Below, in pieces: positions 1 through 8,312 of a stretch of 64,000 nucleotides of DNA. Position 1 is the stretch's first letter, and the number at the start of each line of letters is the position of its first letter. The DNA lies in assembly GCA_016712985.1 (NCBI GenBank), contig JADJQA010000043.1, positions 9,029-73,028 of the forward strand, read 5' to 3'. The position numbers and the translations under genes are program-made. The notes under the pieces were generated by a model. That model was not told where the DNA came from. It did not search any database and worked only from the letters and a program-made list of their open reading frames with translations. This DNA comes from Sulfuritalea sp. (GTDB lineage Bacteria; Pseudomonadota; Gammaproteobacteria; Burkholderiales; Rhodocyclaceae).

Positions 1-1043
1 ACCAGCAAGCTGATGGCAGTCAGCGGCAGTACCACCGTGGTCATCGCGAAGCCGAAGGTGGCCAGCGCGTCATGGCGCTGCGCGGCGAGCAACAGATAGG
101 TGGTGTAGGCGGCGTAGTAGGCGAGGAACACCAGGCCTTCCCAGCGCGCGATCAGGTTGCCGGTAAAAAACACCGGCAGGCAGGCGCCCGCCACCGCGAT
201 CATGACCGGGAAATCGAAACTCAACAGCGACTGCGCTACCGTCAGGCTCGCCGGGGCCACCAGGCCAGACAAGCCAAGCACTCCGAGCATGTTGAAGATA
301 TTGCTGCCCACCACGTTGCCCACCGCAATGTCGCGTTCGCCGCGCAGCGCGGCGATGATCGACGTGGCAACTTCCGGCATCGAGGTTCCGGCGGCGACAA
401 TGGTGAGACCGATAACGAGTTCGCTGACGCCGAGTTGCTTGGCGAAAGTGACCGCCGCACCGACCAGCCAGTCGGCTCCCAGCACCAGCAGCGCGAGGCC
501 GGCGGCAATCAACAGCAATTGCACGCCCCAGTGCCCGTCCCAGCGTGTCTTGTCGGGTTCTGGCGCTGCCCCGTTTTCAGCCGCGATGGCGCGGCTTTCC
601 CGGCGACTCTGACGGATCAGGAACACCGTGTAGGCGAGAGCCAGGGTGAACAGCAATGCCGCGTCGTAGCGTGAAATTCCGCCATCCCAGGCCAGGGCGA
701 ACAGCAGCACCGACACGCCGATCATGATCGGCACCTCCTGCCGGATCAGCTGGCGGTCGACCACCAGCGGCGTGATCAGCGCCGACAGGCCCAGGATGAA
801 CAGCACATTGAAGATGTTGCTGCCCACCACATTGCCCAGCGCGATGTTCACTTGTCCGCTCCAGGCCGATTGTACGGACACCGCCAGTTCGGGCGAACTG
901 GTGCCGAAGGCCACTACGGTGAGGCCCACCACCAGCGGCGAAATGCCGAAGGACAGCGCGAGCTTCGATGCGCCGCGCACCAGCAGTTCGGCGCCGGCGA
1001 CCAGCGCCACGAGACCCAGAATGAAGGAAAGCAGAGGTGTCAT
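1..1043 (-). CDS. Calcium/sodium-type cation antiporter, CaCA family (3' end beyond window)
   Basis: Polytopic inner-membrane exchanger that would move Ca2+ (or a similar cation) against Na+ or H+. The two hallmark alpha-repeats are visible: VAFGTSSPEL near residues 43-52 and VAAGTSMPEV near residues 215-225, each followed by a GNVVGSNIFN motif, the typical internal duplication of the YrbG-like family. The two halves are joined by a short polar loop rich in Glu, Arg and Ala. The frame is open to base 1, so the stop lies outside the window; 347 residues are visible, close to full length for the family. Start chosen at the first ATG, with a weak AAGAG-type ribosome site. Substrate is inferred from the family only. 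Confidence 0.88.
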   Translation of the reverse strand, partial: MTPLLSFILGLVALVAGAELLVRGASKLALSFGISPLVVGLTVVAFGTSSPELAVSVQSAWSGQVNIALGNVVGSNIFNVLFILGLSALITPLVVDRQLIRQEVPIMIGVSVLLFALAWDGGISRYDAALLFTLALAYTVFLIRQSRRESRAIAAENGAAPEPDKTRWDGHWGVQLLLIAAGLALLVLGADWLVGAAVTFAKQLGVSELVIGLTIVAAGTSMPEVATSIIAALRGERDIAVGNVVGSNIFNMLGVLGLSGLVAPASLTVAQSLLSFDFPVMIAVAGACLPVFFTGNLIARWEGLVFLAYYAAYTTYLLLAAQRHDALATFGFAMTTVVLPLTAISLL

Positions 1044-1406
1044 TGGTTGCTCTTTGTGTTGTTGGTGGGACGTGGCATTGACCCGCCAAAGACCCCGCCC
1101 CGGACGAAACCCGGCAATAGACAGTTCAAGCCATGCCGAGGTTCAATCGGGCAGCAGGCCAAGTGCCTCTGATGGAGCAATTCTAGCAAGGCAGGATTCG
1201 GCGCGCGTCGCGCTGTCTTGAGGCAATCGCTCGCCGGCCGCGTCGGTCTGGTGCATCTGCTGCCCTTTTCCGGGTCGGCGCCGGCGAAAAGGCCCCGACC
1301 AGGGTCGATGTCGCGTTGGCAGTTGCAACTCGCTATTGCCGCCGTTCCGCCAGCGCCGACTGTTGCGTTGTATCCTGCTTGGCGTCTACTTTCACCGATA
1401 ACCCTG
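1044..1406. other. Intergenic stretch between divergent genes, no gene seen
   Basis: This 363-base stretch separates the minus-strand antiporter from the plus-strand DUF1186 gene, so promoters for both should lie here. I see a TAGAAT -10-like hexamer on the minus strand near 1181 without a convincing -35 element. Open frames crossing the stretch have no recognisable protein content. Confidence 0.5.
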
Positions 1407-2299
1407 ATGTCCGACGCTTGGAACGTACTGCGCGCGCAGATCGAATATTTTCGCGACCCTTTCCCCAGGCCGCGATGGCCTTCGCCGACACCCATCGCGA
1501 GGAGGTGACGCCACATCTGGTGGCAGCCATCGCCCGGCTGGCGGATCATCCCGAAGCGGACGCCAATCCCGACTACGTGCTTCATCTCTATGCGATGCAC
1601 ATCCTCGCTGCGTGGCGCGAGACGGCGGCCTATGCGCCAATGGTCGGGCTTGGTCATCACTCCGAAGCGGTGGTCCATGAACTGCTGGGTGACGTGGTTA
1701 CCGAATCGTATGGGCGCTGCCTGGCATCGGTCTGCGATGGTGATTGGGGACTGCTGCAGGGTCTGGCGGAAGACAGTGCCGCTTCGCCTTGGGCGCGCAA
1801 CGCGGCGCTCGATGCGATGATGACACAGGTTTTCGAAGGCGACGCCTCGCGCGACGAACTGATTTCCTATCTGATGCGACTGGGCGATGCCGACGCGGCA
1901 AGATTACGCGCGCCTGGCACGGAAACCGAAGGTGTGGAGGTTCTCGACTTCGTCATCTCGGTTGCCACCGACATCGGCGCGACCGAGATGCTGGAGCGCA
2001 TTCGGGGCTGGTACGCCGATGATCTGACCGATTCGACGATTGCCAACCTGCCCTGGATCGAGAAGCGCATTGCGCGCGGCTTTGAGAGCAGTCGTGATGA
2101 GGCGCTCGGTCGGGGAAAAGGCTATGTGCAAAGCGTAAAGAAGGAAATTGGCTGGTTGGGCGGGTTGGCGGACGACAAGCCGGCCAAGTCGAAACCGGTG
2201 CCAGTGCCTGTCGCGGTTCGGCAAAGTCCGAAGACCGGCCGCAACGATCCGTGCCCATGCGGCAGCGGCAAGAAATACAAGAAGTGCCATGGCGCCTGA
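1407..2299 (+). CDS. DUF1186 domain protein with C-terminal SEC-C zinc motif, frameshifted near 1463
   Basis: The protein has an alpha-helical DUF1186 body and ends in a SEC-C metal-binding motif, GRNDPCPCGSGKKYKKCHG, the zinc-binding tail also found at the end of SecA. The N-terminus (MSDAWNVLRAQIEYFRDPFP) is read from ATG 1407, but the rest (QAAMAFADTHREEVTP onward) lies in the -1 frame. The switch falls at C-CCT-TTC (1457-1463), just before four C residues. One extra C there would restore a single frame of about 297 residues. Either a base is missing from the sequence or ribosomes slip at this heptamer. An alternative shorter reading from an upstream start in the second frame gives no family match at its N-terminus. 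Function unknown. It ends 6 bases before lgt. Confidence 0.75.
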
Positions 2300-2305
2300 C
2301 CCCCA

Positions 2306-3094
2306 ATGCTGATCCATCCCCAGATCGACCCCATCGCCATTCAGATCGGCCCGCTCGCCGTGCGCTGGTACGGACTCATGTACCTGGCCGGGTTTGTCGC
2401 CTTTCTCTGGCTCGGCAAGCGTCGCGCGGCGGCGCAGCCCTGGTACGGCATGCGCGCGCTGGACATCGACGATCTGTTGTTTTATGGCGTGCTCGGCGTG
2501 GTGTTGGGCGGTCGGCTGGGGCAGGTGCTGTTCTACGAGCCCGGCTATTACCTTGCGCATCCACTGGAGATCCTGGCGGTCTGGAAAGGCGGCATGGCCT
2601 TTCACGGCGGCATGCTCGGTGTGTTCGTGGCGATGGCACTTTGGGGCCGCAGATCCGGCAAGACCTTCTTTCAGGTGACAGACTTCATTGCGCCGCTGGT
2701 GCCCTTGGGACTGATGGCCGGGCGCATCGGCAACTTCATCAACGGCGAGCTGTGGGGGCGGGTTGCCGGTGCAACGCTGCCCTGGGCAATGGTCTTTCCA
2801 CAGGTTGACACGCTGCCGCGCCACCCGTCGCCGCTATATCAAGCGGCTGGCGAGGGTCTGCTGCTGTTCGTGATTCTTTGGCTGTTCTCGGCGCGCCAGC
2901 GCGCGCTGGGGCAGGTGTCCGGGATGTTTTTGATAGGCTACGGAGTGCTGCGCTTTGTCGCCGAATACTTCCGCGAGCCGGATCACGGCATTTTCGGGCT
3001 GTCCTACGTGGTCAGCATGGGCCAGTGGCTCAGTTTGCCGATGATCCTGGTCGGGCTCTGGCTCCTGCTACGCCAGCCCCGGGCCCAGAGCTGA
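2306..3094 (+). CDS. lgt: Prolipoprotein diacylglyceryl transferase
   Basis: Transfers diacylglycerol from phosphatidylglycerol to the lipobox cysteine of prolipoproteins, the first step of lipoprotein maturation at the inner membrane. The 262-residue protein has about seven membrane segments. The Lgt signature GRIGNFINGELWG begins near residue 139 and holds the catalytic-site Arg, Asn and Glu. The conserved His of the AFHGG motif is near residue 100. The C-terminal YGVLRFVAEYFREPD motif is also intact. Start is ATG 2306, immediately after the DUF1186 stop, with a poor ribosome site, so translation may be coupled. Length and motifs match the family throughout. Confidence 0.96.
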   Translation: MLIHPQIDPIAIQIGPLAVRWYGLMYLAGFVAFLWLGKRRAAAQPWYGMRALDIDDLLFYGVLGVVLGGRLGQVLFYEPGYYLAHPLEILAVWKGGMAFHGGMLGVFVAMALWGRRSGKTFFQVTDFIAPLVPLGLMAGRIGNFINGELWGRVAGATLPWAMVFPQVDTLPRHPSPLYQAAGEGLLLFVILWLFSARQRALGQVSGMFLIGYGVLRFVAEYFREPDHGIFGLSYVVSMGQWLSLPMILVGLWLLLRQPRAQS

Positions 3095-3254
3095 GGGCTT
3101 GTGAATAAATCTACTGCGCGTGCCGGATCGGGGCTTGGGCGGCTCATTTGGCAAACCCGGCTATCCTCATGTACGGGAACGTACATTCCGGTAGCTGCGC
3201 TCCGGCCGCACCCCGCTGCGGCGCGCTCGCTACGATTTCTTCACAAGCTCTGAG
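3091..3254. repeat. Intergenic inverted-repeat element (MITE-like), 164 bp
   Basis: The ends form an imperfect 22-base inverted repeat: 3091-3112 and the complement of 3233-3254 agree at 18 of 22 positions, sharing the core GCTTGTGAA. The interior has a GTAC-gggaac-GTAC palindrome and a GC-rich segment. It sits between the convergent lgt and fbaA genes and overlaps the lgt stop codon. It carries no coding frame. It looks like a small non-autonomous element or a repeat unit acting as a transcriptional barrier; copy number cannot be seen from one window. Confidence 0.55.
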
Positions 3255-3322
3255 GGCCGGGAAAGCGCGCCAGACGGGATCCTAGCCGGCCGTGTCGCGC
3301 CAGCCCGGACCCCGCCGGGGCG

Positions 3323-4402
<1,080 letters not shown>

Positions 4403-4561
4403 ATTCCAATTAAGTAGTAGGTTGATGAGGACAGAGATACGCTGCGTTCAGTACAAACACTCCCGGTGAGGCTTACGCGCTGGCCATCACCGTTACGCTC
4501 CGTGCTGCCGCGACGGACACAGCACCGCTGAATCCGGCCGCCGCATTTTCAACACCGATTG

Positions 4562-4590
4562 ATTGTACGCGCCAGCCGCCCAAGGGTAAA
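4562..4590 (-). promoter_or_regulatory. Predicted sigma70 promoter of fbaA
   Basis: Read on the minus strand: -35 TTTACC (4590-4585), 17-base spacer, -10 TACAAT (4567-4562). Transcription would start near 4555, giving a leader of about 150 bases before the fbaA ATG. The remainder of 4403-4706 shows no gene. Confidence 0.5.
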
Positions 4591-4706
4591 CGAAACTGAA
4601 TCCGGGGTGAGTGGAAGCAGTCGGCATGGGGGCTAGTCAGGCCTCATCAGGGCGCCTGCCGGCATCCGGCCCTTGCTGCGACAACCCGCCGCCACGACCG
4701 CGTGAT

Positions 4707-5129
4707 TCAGCGCGTACGATACGAGTAGTGACAGGCGACGCACGCGCCGGTCAGTCCGGGCAACAAGTTCAAGGCCCGATCGCGGTCGCCGCTGGCCGCT
4801 GCCTTGGCGAATTCGCTGGCGGCACGGTGACCGTCGATACCGATGCCGTGCATGGCGGGCGGCATGTGCGGACCCGGACGTGCGTCGAAGGGCTTGTCCC
4901 GATGCTTGCCCATGGCGGATTGCCCGAGGCTTGTTTCCGCCTGTTCGCCGGCTTCCTTGAGCTTGCCGGCAGCCATCAGCGTCAGTATTTCGTTCAGCGC
5001 ACGCAGGTTGTCGAGCATCTCCTGACGCAGCGCCTCCTGTGCGGCGGGCGGCAACGACACCAGTTGCCGGGCATCATCCGCCAATGCTTGCCCGGCAAGC
5101 AGCGCGGCCAACACGATCAGTCGTTTCAT
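4707..5129 (-). CDS. Small periplasmic c-type cytochrome, class II-like
   Basis: A 140-residue secreted protein. Residues 1-17 form a signal peptide ending ALA. The only haem-binding motif is CVACH at residues 130-134, next to the C-terminus, which is the cytochrome c-prime (class II) arrangement. The body is helical and includes a His/Met/Pro-rich stretch (GPHMPPAMHGIG) that could offer additional ligands. It lies 10 bases after purU in the same direction, so the two may be cotranscribed. Redox partner and role are not evident. Confidence 0.8.
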   Translation of the reverse strand: MKRLIVLAALLAGQALADDARQLVSLPPAAQEALRQEMLDNLRALNEILTLMAAGKLKEAGEQAETSLGQSAMGKHRDKPFDARPGPHMPPAMHGIGIDGHRAASEFAKAAASGDRDRALNLLPGLTGACVACHYSYRTR

Positions 5130-5139
5130 GCAGAACTCC

Positions 5140-6000
5140 TCAACGAAACACCACGGTCTTGCTGCCGTGGACCAGCACGCGATCTTCCAGGTGATAGCGC
5201 AAGCCGCGCGCCAGTACGTTCTTTTCGATGTCCTTGCCGTAGCGCACCATGTCTTCGACCGAATCCGAGTGGTCGATGCGGATCACGTCCTGCTCGATGA
5301 TCGGGCCCTGGTCGAGCGATTCCGTCACGTAGTGGCAGGTCGCGCCGATCAGCTTGACGCCGCGCGTATACGCCTGATGGTAGGGCTTGGCGCCGACGAA
5401 GGAGGGAAGGAAGCTGTGGTGGATGTTGAGGATCCGCCCCGGATAGGCGGCGCACAGCTCCGGTGGGAGAATCTGCATGTAGCGCGCCAGCACCATGGTG
5501 TCGCCGTGCACTTCCTCGAACAGGCGCCGCACCTCGGCATAGGCGGCGGCCTTGTTGTCGGCCATGACCGGCACATGGTGGAAGGGAATGCCGTGCCATT
5601 CGACAAAGCCCCTGAAGGTGTCGTGATTCGAGATCACGCAGGCAATCTCGATATCGAGTTCCTTCGACTGCCAGCGTGCCAGCAGGTCGTAGAGGCAATG
5701 CTCCTGCTTCGAGACCAGCACCACGACGCGCTTTCTTACCGCCGAGTCATTGATGCGCCAGTCCATTTTCAGGGCATCGGCCAGAGGCCGGAAGCGGCTG
5801 CGGAACTCGGCCAGGTGAAACGGCAACGATTCGGCTTTGACCTCGACGCGCATGAAGTACCGACCGTCCAGATCGTCCGCATGAAACCGGGATTCAAGAA
5901 TCCAGCCATGGTTTTCGGCGATGAAACTGGTGACCCGCGCAATGATGCCCACCTGGTCAGGACAGGAAGCGGACAGTGTGTAGAAGCGTGTACGGTGCAA
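5140..6000 (-). CDS. purU: Formyltetrahydrofolate deformylase
   Basis: Hydrolyses 10-formyl-tetrahydrofolate to formate and tetrahydrofolate, balancing one-carbon pools and feeding formate to purine synthesis. The 286-residue protein has an N-terminal ACT domain (about residues 5-85, starting SASCPDQVGIIARV) and a C-terminal formyltransferase fold. The fold includes LNIHHSFLPSFVGAKPYHQA and the HYVTESLDQGPII segment with the conserved His and Asp. Length equals that of characterised PurU. ATG 6000 is the only sensible start. Confidence 0.95.
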   Translation of the reverse strand: MHRTRFYTLSASCPDQVGIIARVTSFIAENHGWILESRFHADDLDGRYFMRVEVKAESLPFHLAEFRSRFRPLADALKMDWRINDSAVRKRVVVLVSKQEHCLYDLLARWQSKELDIEIACVISNHDTFRGFVEWHGIPFHHVPVMADNKAAAYAEVRRLFEEVHGDTMVLARYMQILPPELCAAYPGRILNIHHSFLPSFVGAKPYHQAYTRGVKLIGATCHYVTESLDQGPIIEQDVIRIDHSDSVEDMVRYGKDIEKNVLARGLRYHLEDRVLVHGSKTVVFR

Positions 6001-6021
6001 GTTAGCTCCCTGCCCCTCGCT

Positions 6022-6105
6022 CCCCTTCCGCAGGAAGGGGACGACTGTGGTTCAGCCGCGCATTACGCGGCTCCCGGTTCAATGACTGGTTCCGCCTTGA
6101 GGCGG
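6022..6105. repeat. Cluster of three GC-rich hairpins between purU and thrH
   Basis: Three perfect stems follow one another: 6022-6029 with 6033-6040 (CCCCTTCC/GGAAGGGG), 6054-6060 with 6066-6072 (AGCCGCG/CGCGGCT) and 6092-6096 with 6101-6105. The first two stems and the GGTTC spacer between them resemble the element at 39970-40018, so this is probably a dispersed intergenic palindrome family. Confidence 0.5.
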
Positions 6106-6120
6106 CTCGGCGGCGGGACA

Positions 6121-6729
6121 TCAGATTCGCGCCGATGCCTTGTCGATTTCCGCGCGAAGTTCGGTGTAGTTCATGGTTACCGGAAACTGGGGGAATTCGT
6201 CGATCACATTCCGCGGCGGGTGAAACAGAATGCCGGCGTTGGCCGCGATCAGCATCGCCGTGTCGTTGTAGGAGTCGCCTGCGGCAATGACCTTGAAGTT
6301 GAGTTCCTTGAAGCGCCTGACCGACTCCATCTTCTGATTTGGCATGCGCAGGTGATAATTCACCACGAAACCGGCGGCATCTATCTCCAGTCTGTGACAG
6401 AACAGCACCGGCATGTTGAGCTGCGCCATCAACGGCATGGCGAACTCGTAATAGGTGTCGGAAAGAATGATCACCTGATAGTGGCAACGCAGGGCGTCTA
6501 GGAAGTCCCTGGCGCCGGCCATCGGGCCCATTTCGGCAATTACCCTATGGATATCCGGCTGGCCCAGCTTGTGGGCTTTCAGCAAGTCCAGTCGGTACTG
6601 CATCAGTTTGTCGTAGTCAGGCTCGTCGCGCGTGGTCCGGGACAGTTCGGGGATGCCGGTGCGCCTGGAAAACTCGATCCAGATTTCCGGAACGAGCACG
6701 CCTTCGAGGTCGAGACAGACGAGATGCAC
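6121..6729 (-). CDS. thrH: Bifunctional phosphoserine phosphatase / homoserine phosphotransferase
   Basis: HAD-superfamily enzyme of the ThrH type, able to dephosphorylate phosphoserine and to pass the phosphate to homoserine. The first HAD motif is DLEGVLVPE at residues 7-15, in which Asp and Glu replace the usual DxD pair, as in Pseudomonas ThrH. The conserved Lys is in MPNQKM and the acidic motif is AAGDSYNDTAML. I place the start at GTG 6729, preceded by GGAG at a good distance; this gives about 202 residues, the family length. Upstream ATG codons would add an unconserved arginine-rich tail. Confidence 0.92.
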   Translation of the reverse strand: MHLVCLDLEGVLVPEIWIEFSRRTGIPELSRTTRDEPDYDKLMQYRLDLLKAHKLGQPDIHRVIAEMGPMAGARDFLDALRCHYQVIILSDTYYEFAMPLMAQLNMPVLFCHRLEIDAAGFVVNYHLRMPNQKMESVRRFKELNFKVIAAGDSYNDTAMLIAANAGILFHPPRNVIDEFPQFPVTMNYTELRAEIDKASARI

Positions 6730-7013
6730 TGAAATTCTCCAAGAGTCGGCGTCCCGCGACGGGACTTCGTTCCGGATGCGACTGACGCGCCGTCCGGCGC
6801 CGGCGAGCACCGCGAAAGGCGCTGATTTTACCTGTTTGGCTGCGTTGCCGCGCCGGAGCAATGCGCTGGCTGGCCTTGTCGTTTGGCTTTGATCGGTTTC
6901 TAATAGCCGCTGCTGGTCATTTCAGCTTCCGCGTAGGGCCTGCTCCGGCAGGCGAGCCTTCACTGAAACTCCGCTACGCTTCGTTTTTCCGGTCGTTACA
7001 GGGTCATATCGCC

Positions 7014-8267
7014 GTGCCGTTGTTTGCCTTGGGAATCAATCATCATACCGCCCCGCTGGTAGTGCGCGAGCAGGTGGCGTTTGACCCGTCACGCCTGGGG
7101 CAGGCTCTGCACGACCTGTTGCGAGGCAACACGGTGAGCGAAGCCGCGATCCTGTCAACCTGCAATCGTACCGAGCTGTATTGCGCCGCCGAGCATCCGC
7201 AAGCCGCCGCCGACTGGCTGGCGGAATACCACTCGCTGGCGCCGCAGAAGATTCAACCCTACCTTTACCAGCATCCGCAGCAGCATGCCGTGCGCCACAT
7301 GTTTCGTGTCGCCGCCGGTCTGGATTCGATGGTGCTGGGCGAACCGCAAATCCTTGGCCAGATGAAGCAGGCGGCGCGTGCCGCTGAAGAGGCCGGAACG
7401 CTGGGCACGCTGCTGGGCAAGCTGTTCCAGCGCACCTTTGCCGTCGCCAAGGAAGTGCGTTCGACGACGGCAATCGGCGCCAACACGGTTTCCATGGCGG
7501 CCGCTGCCGTGCATCTTTCGGCGCGCATTTTCGACAGTGTTACGGCGCAGCAGGTGCTGTTCATCGGCGCCGGCGAGATGATCGAACTGTGCGCGGCGCA
7601 TTTTGCCGCGCACAAGCCGAAGCGCCTCACCATCGCCAACCGTACGCTGGAGCGCGGGGCGGGTCTGGCAGCGCGCTTTTCCGGCGATGCCATGCGCCTC
7701 GACCAGCTCGGCGAGCGCCTGGCGGATTACGACATTGTCGTGTCCTGCACCGCCAGTTCGCTGCCCATCATCGGCCTGGGCCTGGTTGAGCGCGCCTTGA
7801 AGGCCCGCCGTCACCGGCCGATGGTCATGGTCGATCTCGCGGTGCCGCGCGACACTGAAGCTGAAATAGCGAGGCTGGACGACGTGTTCCTTTATACCCT
7901 CGACGACCTCGGCCAGATTGTCGAATCGGGTCTTGAATCCAGGCAGGCGGCCGTGGTCGAGGCCGAGGCGATCATCACTGAACGCGTTTCCGGCTTTCTG
8001 CACTGGCTGGAATCACGCGAGACGGTACCGACCATCCGCGCCCTGCGGGATGCGGCGGAGCGATCGCGACGCCATGAAGTGGAGCACGCCCTGAAACTGC
8101 TGGCGCGCGGCGAGGACCCGGCCAGGGTGCTGGAGGCGCTGTCGCACGGCCTCACCAACAAGCTGCTGCATGCACCGACCAATGCCCTGAATCAGGCTGA
8201 AGGCATGGAGCGGGCCGAAGTCTCCGCCCTTATCGCCCGCATCTATCGCCTCAATTCCGGGGAGTAG
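7014..8267 (+). CDS. hemA: Glutamyl-tRNA reductase
   Basis: NADPH-dependent reduction of glutamyl-tRNA to glutamate-1-semialdehyde, the first committed step of C5 tetrapyrrole synthesis. Starting at GTG 7014 the protein has 417 residues and begins LFALGINHHTAPL. The catalytic Cys is Cys50 in LSTCNRTELY, and the GAGEMIELC nucleotide-binding loop lies near residue 190. The C-terminal dimerisation helix is complete. Earlier in-frame starts would add about 50 unconserved residues. It heads hemA-plsB-prfA-prmC; the haem made here serves the many cytochromes encoded in this window. Confidence 0.95.
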   Translation: MPLFALGINHHTAPLVVREQVAFDPSRLGQALHDLLRGNTVSEAAILSTCNRTELYCAAEHPQAAADWLAEYHSLAPQKIQPYLYQHPQQHAVRHMFRVAAGLDSMVLGEPQILGQMKQAARAAEEAGTLGTLLGKLFQRTFAVAKEVRSTTAIGANTVSMAAAAVHLSARIFDSVTAQQVLFIGAGEMIELCAAHFAAHKPKRLTIANRTLERGAGLAARFSGDAMRLDQLGERLADYDIVVSCTASSLPIIGLGLVERALKARRHRPMVMVDLAVPRDTEAEIARLDDVFLYTLDDLGQIVESGLESRQAAVVEAEAIITERVSGFLHWLESRETVPTIRALRDAAERSRRHEVEHALKLLARGEDPARVLEALSHGLTNKLLHAPTNALNQAEGMERAEVSALIARIYRLNSGE

Positions 8268-8312
8268 CTGCGTGCGTTCGCATCCAATGCCCCGGCGCAA
8301 GCCTGGCCGCCC

